Below, one piece after another: positions 24,892-34,048 of a stretch of 46,131 nt of DNA (position 1 is the stretch's first letter; every line of letters starts with the position of its first letter). The DNA lies in the NCBI GenBank assembly GCA_035370245.1, contig DAOOVO010000023.1:1-46131 (forward strand). Direction: 5' to 3'. The notes under the pieces are model-generated. The model saw only the letters and a list, made by a program, of their open reading frames with translations, had not been told where the DNA came from and searched no databases. The stretch comes from Pseudobacteroides sp035370245 (GTDB lineage Bacteria; Bacillota; Clostridia; Acetivibrionales; DSM-2933). Made by a program: the position numbers and the translations under genes.

Positions 24892-26814
24892 TTAACCAAT
24901 ATCATTAATCCACACAGTAGCTTGTGCATCGCTTGGCATACGCCAGTCTCCCCTTGGCGACAAACTGATTGTACCAACCTTAGGTCCGTCAGGCAAACAT
25001 GACCGCTTGAACTGCTGTGCAAAGAACCTTCTTAAAAATGTTTTTAACCACTTTACAATCACTTCGTCATCATATTTTCCGTTAAAAGCCTTTCTGCATA
25101 AAAATCGGATCTTATCGGGAGATGCACCATACCTTATCATGTGATAGAGGAAGAAATCATGCAGTTCATAGGGCCCTATTATATCTTCCGTTTTCTGATT
25201 TATTTTCCCTTTTTCGTCAGGTGGCAGCAATTCCGGACTTATGGGGGTATCGAGTATCTTTTTAAGGACATTTCTTGTATTCTCATGCGACATATTATCT
25301 GCAACCCATTCTACCAGGAATTTAACAAGTGTCTTGGGTATACTGCAGTTTACAGAATACATGGACATGTGGTCACCGTTATATGTGCACCAACCCAAAG
25401 CCAATTCCGACAAATCCCCTGTGCCAATAACAACACCGTTAATCTTGTTGGAAATGTCCATGAGTATCTGGGTACGTTCCCTTGCTTGTACATTCTCATA
25501 TGTGACATCATGAACTGCCATATCATGACCTATATCCTTAAAATGTTGAATACATGCCGGCTTAATATCCACTTCCCTTATTGATACATTCAAAGACTTC
25601 ATCAATTCCAATGCATTGTAATAAGTTTCATCAGTCGTACCAAATCCCGGCATTGTAATGGCATGAATATTCTCTGCCGGAATCCCCAGCATGTCAAATG
25701 TTTTCCATGTAACCAGCAAAGCAAGAGTTGAATCAAGTCCACCCGATATTCCTATGACCGCATTCTTCATACCGGTATGAAGAAGCCTTTTTGCAAGTCC
25801 CGTTGTCTGTATTGCAAATATCTCTTTGCACCTTTTATCAAGACTGCCGGTGTCGGAAGGAACAAACGGATGAGGATCAACATACCTGCACAAATCGTTT
25901 AGTTTGACCTCTTTGATGGTAAATCCTATTTTCCTTGCTTTACTTTTAATAGTAGCTTCCATAAAGCTTGTGTTTTTCATTCTGTCATTGTTTAATCTTG
26001 CCACGTCTATTTCACAATACAGGAGCTGGTCTTTCATTGAAAATCTTTCATTTTCTGAAAGTATTCCTCCGTTCTCGGCAATAATAGCATGTCCTCCAAA
26101 AACAACATCCGTTGTTGATTCATAAACACCGCTTGATGCATATACATAGCCGGCTATGCACTTTGCAGACTGCTGCTTTACAAGCTCTCTCCTGTATTCG
26201 CTTTTTCCTATTATCTCATTGCTGGCTGAGAGATTGAAAAGAATTGTTGCTCCAAGCATTGCTTGATATGAACTTGGAGGGACAGGAACCCACAGGTCTT
26301 CACATATCTCCACTCCAAAACATGCACCCTTAAAGTTCACTGCTTCAAATAAAAGGTCCACTCCAAACGGAACATTTTTGCCGCATATATCTACAGAATC
26401 GCTTAATGCCTTTACACCCGATGCAAACCAGCGTTCCTCGTAGAATTCCTTATATCCGGGTATATATGTTTTGGGAACCACCCCAAGTATCTCTCCGGAC
26501 TGTATAACCACTCCCGTGTTAAACAACTGTGAGTCAATTTTAACAGGCAACCCTAAAATTGCTACAATATCAGTTTTCCTTGTATCCTTCAAAATTTTGT
26601 TCAAACAAGTGATAGACTGATCCAATAAAGCTTCCTGATGGAATAAATCTCCACATGTATATGCAGTAATAGAGAGCTCAGGAAAAAGTACTATCTGACA
26701 ATCCTCTTTATCAGCCTTTTTAATGAGCTCTACTATTTTTCCTGAATTAAATTCACAGTCGGCAACTTTCAGTTCCGGAACTGCAGCTGCAACTTTCACA
26801 AAACCATAGTTCAT
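24892..26814 (-). CDS. nadE: Glutamine-dependent NAD+ synthetase
   Basis: Two-domain NAD+ synthetase (640 aa from ATG 26814; up to 643 from GTG 26823). The N-terminal carbon-nitrogen hydrolase (glutaminase) has the Glu-Lys-Cys triad in LFPEL, VPKTYIPGY and VEICEDLW. The C-terminal synthetase has the P-loop SGGLDST and the GTGDLSELALGWCT signature. It makes NAD+ from deamido-NAD+, ATP and glutamine, the last step of NAD synthesis. GGGTG upstream favours ATG 26814. It lies 110 bp downstream of the MMPL gene on the same strand with no obvious terminator between, so read-through from the valS transcript is possible. Confidence 0.95.
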   Translation of the reverse strand: MNYGFVKVAAAVPELKVADCEFNSGKIVELIKKADKEDCQIVLFPELSITAYTCGDLFHQEALLDQSITCLNKILKDTRKTDIVAILGLPVKIDSQLFNTGVVIQSGEILGVVPKTYIPGYKEFYEERWFASGVKALSDSVDICGKNVPFGVDLLFEAVNFKGACFGVEICEDLWVPVPPSSYQAMLGATILFNLSASNEIIGKSEYRRELVKQQSAKCIAGYVYASSGVYESTTDVVFGGHAIIAENGGILSENERFSMKDQLLYCEIDVARLNNDRMKNTSFMEATIKSKARKIGFTIKEVKLNDLCRYVDPHPFVPSDTGSLDKRCKEIFAIQTTGLAKRLLHTGMKNAVIGISGGLDSTLALLVTWKTFDMLGIPAENIHAITMPGFGTTDETYYNALELMKSLNVSIREVDIKPACIQHFKDIGHDMAVHDVTYENVQARERTQILMDISNKINGVVIGTGDLSELALGWCTYNGDHMSMYSVNCSIPKTLVKFLVEWVADNMSHENTRNVLKKILDTPISPELLPPDEKGKINQKTEDIIGPYELHDFFLYHMIRYGASPDKIRFLCRKAFNGKYDDEVIVKWLKTFLRRFFAQQFKRSCLPDGPKVGTISLSPRGDWRMPSDAQATVWINDIG

Positions 26815-26933
26815 AGACATCACCCAACTTTTAAATAATTAAAATAAGTTTACCATACTTTTTATAATTAAATAAAGTTTTGGATGATATTTTTTTCATT
26901 TTTTATTTTTATATTAATCAATACTTATTCCGC

Positions 26934-29900
26934 TCATTCTTCTTTTGCCACTACCTTTACCTTTCTTCCGGGCCACCAATTTAGCTCTCCCACCTTAACA
27001 GCTATTGCAGGCACAAGAATGGTTCTTACAATAAATGTGTCCATAAGAAGTCCTATTACCGCTGCAAAACCTATTTCAAACAGAGGCTTTATAGGAGAAG
27101 CCAACAGTGCTCCAAATGTACCCGCCATAATAATACCGCAGGATGTAATTATTCCGCCTGTTGAAGCTAGAGCTCTTGCTGTTCCGCCAGTCATATCTCC
27201 GGGCTTATACTCTTCCTTCACCCTTGATATCAGGAATATGTTATAGTCCACACCAAGAGCGACAAGGAGACAGAATGCAAAGAATGTAGTTGACCAGCAG
27301 AGGCCTTCATAGCCTAAGATAAGCTGAAATACAACATAGCTTATACCCATTGTTGTTGCATAGCTTATAACAATTGTAAGCAGAAGATATATGGGTGCAA
27401 CTACGCTTCTTAAAAGCAGGCACAGCACAATAAATATCCCAATCAACACAATGATGAAAAGCTTCAAAAAATCATCTGCAGTAATATCTCTGACATTGTC
27501 AAATGTTGCAGATATTCCTCCTACATGTATTTCAGAACCGTCCAGATAGGATTTTTTCAATGTCTCTTCTGCAACTCTTTTTATAACCTTGGATGTATCC
27601 AATGCCTCTATCTTATAAGGAGGAATAGACAATACAACATCAATTACCATACCCTTTGAATCCTTAGATATATACTGATTCATAGCATTTTTCAAATCCT
27701 TGAATGCCGGCTCCATTTCTTCCGCATTGGAAGGTATGAAAAATGTGTTGTCGCTATCCTTGTGTGAAGCGTAATATTCATCGGCATACAGCTTTATTTT
27801 TTCCAAGCCTTGTATTAGCTCATTAATATCCACCTTACTGTTGCTTAAGCCGGAAAATGCATCTTTCAAGCTGTTCATGGCGTTAGTTAACTCTTCCTGT
27901 GCCATCTTCTGCCCATCCCTTATTTGCTCTAATGCAACCATAACCTCATTGAGAGCTGACGATGATTTATTTAGCCCCGCACTTACCTTTGAAAGTCCAT
28001 CCTTAGCTGATGATATCCCTGTATTGGAATCCGACATTCCCTTTTTAATATCTTTAAGTCCTGTCGATATTTTACCCATGTTGTCGGAAATGCCCTTAAC
28101 AGTTCCTAGAGCAGTCTGATAGTTAATATCCTGCAGAATTTCCGGTTTATCCTTAGCCATTCCTTCAAGGCTTTTTGCAGCAGTTCCTAAAGCAGAATTT
28201 ACCTTTTCTAAGCCCTGAAGTGTATCATCTACTCCTGAAGTCAGTTTTGTAAGACCTCCGCTTATACTTGAAAGTCCGTTTGCAGCACCATTAGTGCCTT
28301 CTCCCAAGCTGTCAAGGCCGTCATTAATATGAGATATACCCTGTATGGTTTGTCCCGTAGCGTCAACAAGCTTTCCAAAGTCACCTCCTTCGGATATATC
28401 TTTTGTTAAATTATCAATGTCTTTCAACTTTTCCAGGTTATTTTTTGTATCGTCGGAATCCCCAAAATCCATTGCTTCTGACACGCTATTTAAAAAATAT
28501 GATACGGTAAGCTCGTTTCTCTTGTTGCCATCAGGCCTTGTAGCCGAACGAACCTTAGCTACATTATCGATTTTAGACAAGTTGTTTGAAATCTCCTCAA
28601 TCACCTGAAGTGACCTGTTATCCCACAAGTTTTTGTCAGTCTTTATAACTACCTTTACAGGAAGTATATCCCCCTGACCAAAATGCTCGCTCATAACGTT
28701 AAAACCTTTAACGCAATCCGCTGAGGCAGGCATTTCATTGAGCTGGTCAAAAGAACGGTCCAAAAATTTAACAGAAACAATAAAAGGTGTAAATACCAAT
28801 AGGCATACTATAATAAACCTGCCCGGTTTTCCTGTAACCATGATTGAAAGCTTGTACCAAAAATTGCTCTGTTTTTTAACTTCCGGTACTTTAGAGGGGT
28901 GTGCAGGCCAAAATATTTTCTCGCCAAGGACTGAGACAATAGAAGGTGTAAGTGTCATTACCGCAATCAATGTTATTGCCACCCCTATTGCCACGCTTGG
29001 ACCGGTAGTCTTATAAAGTCCGAAATCAGCAAAGAACATCATTGAAAAACCTATCATTACAGTACCTGCACTTGAAATTATTGCCTCTCCCGTACCGGGA
29101 ATGGAATGCCTTAAAGCTTCCATTTTTTCCTTTCCCTGTGATATCTCCTCTCTGAACCGTGCTATCATGAGGAGACAATAATCCGTTCCCGCACCGAATA
29201 AAACAGCAATCAGGAATGTCTCGGTAAAAGACGACACATTAAGGCCTAGCTCAGCCAGCCAGGCTACTACCCCTCTTGATATGAGGAATGAAATCCCGAT
29301 AGTCAATAAGGGTACAAATGGTGCAATAGGTGACCTGTATATCAGCAAGAGAACCACAATAACAAGCACTATTGTAATTATGGTAGTAATTTCCATACTC
29401 GTATTTACAATTTGTTGCTGTTCCTGCACAATTGCAGCATCACCAGTTACACTTACGGAAAGATCATCGGGATGACCCGGCATATCCTTAATTTTTCCGT
29501 CAGCATTATTTTTAAGCCCATCCCTGATGGATGATATAAGCTCATTTGATTCCTCGGTATACATCTCAACATCAAGATTTATGAGCATTAAAGCCGCCAT
29601 ATTATCCTTGCTGTACATAATGCTTTCATACTCTTTTTTAGATGCAGGAGATACTATACGGGAAATCTTGAATTCTTCTTCATTCTTTTTAAAATAATCT
29701 TCAAGGCTTAACATATATTGCTTATCCTGATCCGACAAGCCCCCTTTATTCTCAAACACAAGGGTAAGGCTGCATTTACCTCCCTCATCGGGAAACAATT
29801 CATTATAAAGCTTATTGGCTTTAATGGGGTCACTGTCTTTAGGTAAAAAACTCTCCTGATTGCTGCTTGCAATCTTTGAAAGAGAAGGTGCAAAAAGTTG

Positions 29901-29981
29901 TACAACCAACACAAATACGACCCAAAATACTATAAAAACCCATCTGAATTTTAAAACCAGTTCACCAAATTTCCTTAACAT
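26934..29981 (-). CDS. MMPL/RND-family membrane transporter
   Basis: A 1015-residue transporter of the MMPL family. It has an N-terminal helix (11-33), a first extracytoplasmic loop, a helix bundle including GAGTDYCLLMIARFREE (the MMPL signature GxGxDY), a large second loop, and a second helix bundle with ALGVDYNIFLISRVKEEY. The second loop (about 540-720) is rich in repeated G-L-x-x-(I/V)-x-x-G-L heptad-like units. These are predicted to form coiled or stalk helices, as in YhgE/Pip-like proteins. MMPL proteins export lipids, siderophores or drugs; the substrate is unknown. It starts 22 bp after the valS stop with RBS AGGGGCG, so it is probably co-transcribed with valS. Confidence 0.92.
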   Translation of the reverse strand: MLRKFGELVLKFRWVFIVFWVVFVLVVQLFAPSLSKIASSNQESFLPKDSDPIKANKLYNELFPDEGGKCSLTLVFENKGGLSDQDKQYMLSLEDYFKKNEEEFKISRIVSPASKKEYESIMYSKDNMAALMLINLDVEMYTEESNELISSIRDGLKNNADGKIKDMPGHPDDLSVSVTGDAAIVQEQQQIVNTSMEITTIITIVLVIVVLLLIYRSPIAPFVPLLTIGISFLISRGVVAWLAELGLNVSSFTETFLIAVLFGAGTDYCLLMIARFREEISQGKEKMEALRHSIPGTGEAIISSAGTVMIGFSMMFFADFGLYKTTGPSVAIGVAITLIAVMTLTPSIVSVLGEKIFWPAHPSKVPEVKKQSNFWYKLSIMVTGKPGRFIIVCLLVFTPFIVSVKFLDRSFDQLNEMPASADCVKGFNVMSEHFGQGDILPVKVVIKTDKNLWDNRSLQVIEEISNNLSKIDNVAKVRSATRPDGNKRNELTVSYFLNSVSEAMDFGDSDDTKNNLEKLKDIDNLTKDISEGGDFGKLVDATGQTIQGISHINDGLDSLGEGTNGAANGLSSISGGLTKLTSGVDDTLQGLEKVNSALGTAAKSLEGMAKDKPEILQDINYQTALGTVKGISDNMGKISTGLKDIKKGMSDSNTGISSAKDGLSKVSAGLNKSSSALNEVMVALEQIRDGQKMAQEELTNAMNSLKDAFSGLSNSKVDINELIQGLEKIKLYADEYYASHKDSDNTFFIPSNAEEMEPAFKDLKNAMNQYISKDSKGMVIDVVLSIPPYKIEALDTSKVIKRVAEETLKKSYLDGSEIHVGGISATFDNVRDITADDFLKLFIIVLIGIFIVLCLLLRSVVAPIYLLLTIVISYATTMGISYVVFQLILGYEGLCWSTTFFAFCLLVALGVDYNIFLISRVKEEYKPGDMTGGTARALASTGGIITSCGIIMAGTFGALLASPIKPLFEIGFAAVIGLLMDTFIVRTILVPAIAVKVGELNWWPGRKVKVVAKEE

Positions 29982-30003
29982 ATATTAACGCCCCTAAGTT
30001 ATT

Positions 30004-32655
30004 TTATTTGCTTAATGCTTTAAGCCTTTCTACAACTTTATCGTACATTTCTTGATATTTCATTAGCTTGGACTTTTCTTCTTCTATAACCTTAGCAGGT
30101 GCTTTTGAAACAAAACCTTGATTTGACAGCTTTCCTTTAACCCTTTCCAATTCTTTCTCAAGGTTGGATTTTTCCTTTTGAAGTCTTTCAATTTCTTTTT
30201 CAATATCTATAAGGGCATCTAGCGGAATGAATATCTCTGCTCCAGCAATAACTGAGGATACCGCATCTTCCGGAATACCTTCTTTATCCCGCTGAACAAC
30301 AACTTCTGATGCACTGGCAAGCTTCTCGAAGTATGTTTTTCCTTCTTCAAGTATGCCAAGCTCCTTATCCCCTGAAGCTACAAAAATTATTTTTGCCTTT
30401 CTTGACGGAGGAACATTCATTTCTGCCCTGATATTTCTTACACTGCGTACAGCTTCCATTATAAGCTGCATTTTTGCTTCATCTTCCGAATAATTGTATT
30501 TTTCAACATATTCAGGCCATTTTGATATCATTATGCTCTCATCATCGTTTATGAGATGGCAGTATATCTCTTCTGTTATAAAAGGCATAAAAGGATGTAA
30601 AAGCTTCAATGCATTGCCAAGTGTATAGTTTAAAACATATTGTGCTTCCAGCCTGGATTCATGCTCTTTATCGTAAAGCCTTGGTTTTACCAATTCTATA
30701 TACCAGTCGCAGAATTCTTCCCATATAAACTCATAAACCTTTTGGAGTGCAATTCCCACTTCGAATTTCTCCATGTTTTCGGTAATTTCTTTGGCAAGAT
30801 TGTTTATTCTTGTAAGTATCCACTTATCCGCAACGGTAAACTTTTCTTCAGATACCTTGGAGAAATCGATATTTTCGTCAAAGTTCATAAGAACAAACCT
30901 TGATGCATTCCATACCTTATTTGTAAAATTCCTGCTGGATTCAACCTTCTTATCTGAGAATCTCAAATCACTTCCCGGAGATACGCCTATTGTAAGTGCA
31001 AACCTCAATGCATCAGTACCGTACTTTTCAATAACCTCCAGCGGATCAATACCGTTGCCAAGGGATTTACTCATCTTGCGGCCAAGTTCATCCCTAACAA
31101 TACCATGGATGAATACATATTTAAACGGCTCTTTTCCCATTTGCTCAAGGCCTGAGAAAATCATTCTTGCAACCCAGAAGAATATTATATCGTATCCCGT
31201 AACAAGTACACTTGTAGGATAGAAATATTTGAGGTCTTCTGTATCCTTAGGCCATCCTAATGTTGAAAAAGGCCATAGTGCAGAACTGAACCATGTATCG
31301 AGAGTATCAGGATCCTGTTCAAATTTTGTAGCACCGCAGTCAGGACATACATCCGGCATTTGAGCCGCTACAACCAGCTTACCGCAATTTTGGCAGTAAT
31401 AAGCAGGAATTCTGTGTCCCCACCACAGCTGTCTCGAAATACACCAATCCTGAATGTTTTCCATCCAGTTGAAATATATTTTGGCAAATCTCTCAGGTAC
31501 AAACTTGATTGTACCGTTTCTAACCGCTTCTATGGCAGGCTCGGCCAAAGGCTTCATATGAACAAACCACTGTTTTGATATCATAGGTTCGATAACGGTG
31601 CTGCATCTGTAACATGTTCCCACATTGTGGTTATGAGGCTGTATTTTAAGAAGCAGATCCATATTCTTAAGATCCTCAATTATCTGCTTTCTCGCTTCAT
31701 ATCTGTCCATTCCCTGGTATTGTCTCGCATTTTCATTCATGGTTGCATCATCGTTCATAACCTTTATCTGTGGAAGATTATGTCTCAATCCAACCTCAAA
31801 GTCATTTGGATCATGAGCCGGAGTTATTTTAACGGCACCCGTTCCAAATTCCTTGTCAACATAGCTGTCGGCAATAATGGGTATTTCTCTGTTCATAAGG
31901 GGCAGTATAACCGTTTTGCCCAAAAGGTGCTTATATCTTTCATCTTCAGGATTAACAGCAACTGCTGTATCACCAAGCATTGTCTCAGGTCTTGTTGTTG
32001 CAACAACTATATACTCATTGCTGTCCTTAACGGGATATTTAATATGCCAGAAGCTTCCTTCCTTTTCTTCATATTCAACCTCTGCGTCAGATATGGATGT
32101 ATTGCACTTAGGGCACCAGTTAATTATTCTTTCTCCCCTGTAAATAAGCTTTTTGTTATAAAGTCTTATAAACACTTCCTTAACAGCTTCTGAAAGACCC
32201 TCATCCATTGTAAATCTTTCTCTTTTCCAGTCGCAAGAGCTGCCTAGTTTTTTAAGCTGTTCAACAATCCTGCCGCCATAGAGTTTTTTCCATTCCCATG
32301 CTCGTTCTAAAAACTTCTCACGACCGATTGCTTCCTTTGTAATTCCTTCTTTAGCCATAGCCTCAACAATTTTAGCCTCGGTAGCTATACTTGCATGGTC
32401 TGTGCCGGGAAGCCACAATGTGCAGTAATCCTGCATTCTCTTCCACCTTATAAGTATATCCTGAAGTGTGTTGTCAAGAGCATGCCCCATATGAAGCTGA
32501 CCTGTAATGTTAGGCGGAGGTATAACAATGGTGTATGGCTCCTTTTCTTTATCTATTACTGCATGAAAATAGTCATTATCCATCCATTTCTTATATAGTC
32601 TTTCTTCAACCTGCTTAGGGTCATATGTTTTTTCAAGATTCTTGTTTTCTTCCAT
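30004..32655 (-). CDS. valS: Valyl-tRNA synthetase
   Basis: An 883-residue class Ia synthetase that charges tRNA-Val. HMGH (55-58) in PPPNITGQLHMGHALD and KMSKS (527-531) are the catalytic signatures. The CP1 editing domain has the ATTRPETMLGDTAVAVNP region. A zinc-like CQNCGKL...CPDCG segment is present. The C-terminal 65 residues form the coiled-coil arm (IEKEIERLQKEKSNLEKEL). Normal length. No T-box lies directly upstream; the leader is before the small membrane gene at 33013, which appears to be co-transcribed. Confidence 0.97.
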   Translation of the reverse strand: MEENKNLEKTYDPKQVEERLYKKWMDNDYFHAVIDKEKEPYTIVIPPPNITGQLHMGHALDNTLQDILIRWKRMQDYCTLWLPGTDHASIATEAKIVEAMAKEGITKEAIGREKFLERAWEWKKLYGGRIVEQLKKLGSSCDWKRERFTMDEGLSEAVKEVFIRLYNKKLIYRGERIINWCPKCNTSISDAEVEYEEKEGSFWHIKYPVKDSNEYIVVATTRPETMLGDTAVAVNPEDERYKHLLGKTVILPLMNREIPIIADSYVDKEFGTGAVKITPAHDPNDFEVGLRHNLPQIKVMNDDATMNENARQYQGMDRYEARKQIIEDLKNMDLLLKIQPHNHNVGTCYRCSTVIEPMISKQWFVHMKPLAEPAIEAVRNGTIKFVPERFAKIYFNWMENIQDWCISRQLWWGHRIPAYYCQNCGKLVVAAQMPDVCPDCGATKFEQDPDTLDTWFSSALWPFSTLGWPKDTEDLKYFYPTSVLVTGYDIIFFWVARMIFSGLEQMGKEPFKYVFIHGIVRDELGRKMSKSLGNGIDPLEVIEKYGTDALRFALTIGVSPGSDLRFSDKKVESSRNFTNKVWNASRFVLMNFDENIDFSKVSEEKFTVADKWILTRINNLAKEITENMEKFEVGIALQKVYEFIWEEFCDWYIELVKPRLYDKEHESRLEAQYVLNYTLGNALKLLHPFMPFITEEIYCHLINDDESIMISKWPEYVEKYNYSEDEAKMQLIMEAVRSVRNIRAEMNVPPSRKAKIIFVASGDKELGILEEGKTYFEKLASASEVVVQRDKEGIPEDAVSSVIAGAEIFIPLDALIDIEKEIERLQKEKSNLEKELERVKGKLSNQGFVSKAPAKVIEEEKSKLMKYQEMYDKVVERLKALSK

Positions 32656-32770
32656 AATAATCGCCCTGCCTCTCCTATTTATTAATTCTTAAATTTAATC
32701 AATTATTAACTTTAGTTAATTTTTAATATTAATATTTATTTGTTTTGTAAAACAATCTTCGCCGATTTAC

Positions 32771-33013
32771 TCATCCTCTTAAGAATAAAATCATTATAAA
32801 TCCCGGCAATGCTATAACCATCCCTAGTAGCTTGCACCTAAAAACCGCTTTATTAAACAGGTATTCTTCCAGTTTTTCACTGCTCATTTCATTTTCAAAA
32901 TCGCAAGTCATTCTCCTGTTAAGCTCAAACTTCTTTACAATAAGTTTAGAACCATATGCTGTTATGGCCCCAATTACAATAAAAAGAAATGCTGTAATAT
33001 CAATATAATTCAA
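32771..33013 (-). CDS. Small two-helix membrane protein between T-box and valS
   Basis: 80 residues from TTG at 33013, with AGGGGAT 8 bp upstream. Two hydrophobic segments (about 5-22 and 59-77) flank a charged cytoplasmic-type middle (FELNRRMTCDFENEMSSEKL). Unrecognised. It is the first gene after the valine T-box and is followed by valS after 115 bp without a visible terminator, so its synthesis should respond to valine starvation (inference). Confidence 0.72.
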   Translation of the reverse strand: MNYIDITAFLFIVIGAITAYGSKLIVKKFELNRRMTCDFENEMSSEKLEEYLFNKAVFRCKLLGMVIALPGFIMILFLRG

Positions 33014-33054
33014 TCAATCATCCCCTATAAAAATATTTAATGATAAAAATGTTT

Positions 33055-33295
33055 TAAAATAACAAAAGCCCTTCATCCAAGCAATGGACGAAAGGCATAT
33101 TTCCGCGGTACCACCATAATTCTCTTAAAGAGCACTTTCGCGGAATAACGGTCCGCCACCGTAATAATCTACTCACGATACACCTCGCTTTCGATTACCA
33201 AACTCATAAGCTACCTTCATCGATCATATCCCGGTAAGGCTCTCAGCCGCTGACCTTTCCTCTCTTAGGGCTTATACCGACTACTCCTCTTAATC
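33055..33295 (-). promoter_or_regulatory. T-box leader, valine specific (specifier GUA)
   Basis: The minus-strand leader contains the canonical T-box motif UGGUGGUACCGCGG (33102-33117). It also has the stem I features GAGGAGUAGU, AGAGAGG and the GGCUGAGAGCC apical region. In the lower helix AUAAGC pairs with GCUUAU, leaving specifier sequence GAAGGUAG with GUA at 33212-33214. A rho-independent terminator (33068-33079 with 33085-33096, then T-run) competes with the antiterminator. Uncharged tRNA-Val would favour read-through. Confidence 0.93.
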
Positions 33296-33323
33296 ATTGT
33301 TTATATCATTATTTTATTGAATA

Positions 33324-33352
33324 ATGATATAACAATCAAACTATACTGTCAA
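33324..33352 (-). promoter_or_regulatory. Promoter of the T-box / valS transcript
   Basis: -35 TTGACA (33347-33352), a 17-bp spacer and -10 TATCAT (33324-33329) on the minus strand. The -10 lies in the right arm of an 11-bp inverted repeat (ATATCATTATT, 33303-33313, and AATAATGATAT, 33320-33330) that spans the predicted transcription start. Confidence 0.78.
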
Positions 33353-33744
33353 GGCACTTTTTTACTTTTTGTTTAAAAGGCTTTAAAAATGCATTGTACA
33401 ACTATTTGCCAAACTCCCACCGGGTGATAATATGTGATAATCTAATCTTTCTTTAAAAGTCTCCCCAAAATACTCTAATAGAAATTTTTTATACCACAAT
33501 AGTTAACAAGGGACAGGGCCCAGTGAGAGTTTTCACAAATAGTTAGAGCAATATCAATTAATAGTTATTATTTAATCCGAATTACTCCCCTATGTAATAA
33601 ATAAAATAAAGTTTACTCTATCAAGGTATGTTAATTATGTTGCTTAACTGCTCTATTTTAATTATGTATCTTTAACTACTCTTAGTATAGTACAGAATTC
33701 TTTGTATGTGTTTTATATGATGTTTGTATAAACCGTTTAATATA
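33353..33744. other. Gene-free interval
   Basis: About 390 bp, AT-rich, with no convincing coding frame, RNA gene or repeat in it. A lone Rex-like half-site (AGTTAACAA, near 33500) has no partner. Confidence 0.5.
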
Positions 33745-33774
33745 TTGATAAACACTAATATTTATTGATAGAAT
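33745..33774 (+). promoter_or_regulatory. Possible promoter of the kinase operon
   Basis: -35 TTGATA (33745-33750), an 18-bp spacer and -10 TAGAAT (33769-33774), 45 bp before the predicted start at 33819. Confidence 0.5.
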
Positions 33775-33818
33775 TAAATCAATATAAATAATCTTTTTTG
33801 TAAATGGAGGTGTTGGTT

Positions 33819-34037
33819 TTGGGCATACACTATGTATATATATCTATAGGTATCGGTACACTCATATTAAATGCAATACTTGTATACTTCTACATAAAAT
33901 CCAATAAAGCCATTGCCTATAAACATATCCCCAGCACAAAAAAGAAACCCGAACCTGATAAAAAGGAAGAAAGCTCAACTTTCGATGATGACGATGATGA
34001 TTTTACTATGAACATTGACAATTCCGGAGATGAATAG
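33819..34037 (+). CDS. Small membrane protein with acidic Thr-containing tail
   Basis: 72 residues from TTG 33819. An ATG at 33804 overlaps the GGAGG site (33806-33810), which is correctly spaced for the TTG. One helix (about 5-26) is followed by a basic linker and a very acidic tail (STFDDDDDDFTMNIDNSGDE). Thr54 is followed by Asp at +3 and Thr63 by Ile at +3, both of which fit phosphothreonine motifs that FHA domains can bind. It ends 11 bp before a Ser/Thr kinase gene. A substrate or adaptor role is inferred, not shown. Confidence 0.7.
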   Translation: MGIHYVYISIGIGTLILNAILVYFYIKSNKAIAYKHIPSTKKKPEPDKKEESSTFDDDDDDFTMNIDNSGDE

Positions 34038-34048
34038 GAGAATTTACA

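Noticed and set aside
31627..32193. 188-residue plus-strand open frame opposite valS
   Set aside because: Antisense shadow of the valS catalytic and editing domains; no RBS and no recognisable domain.
33495..33510. AGTTAACAAGGG as a Rex site
   Set aside because: Only a half-site with no inverted partner.
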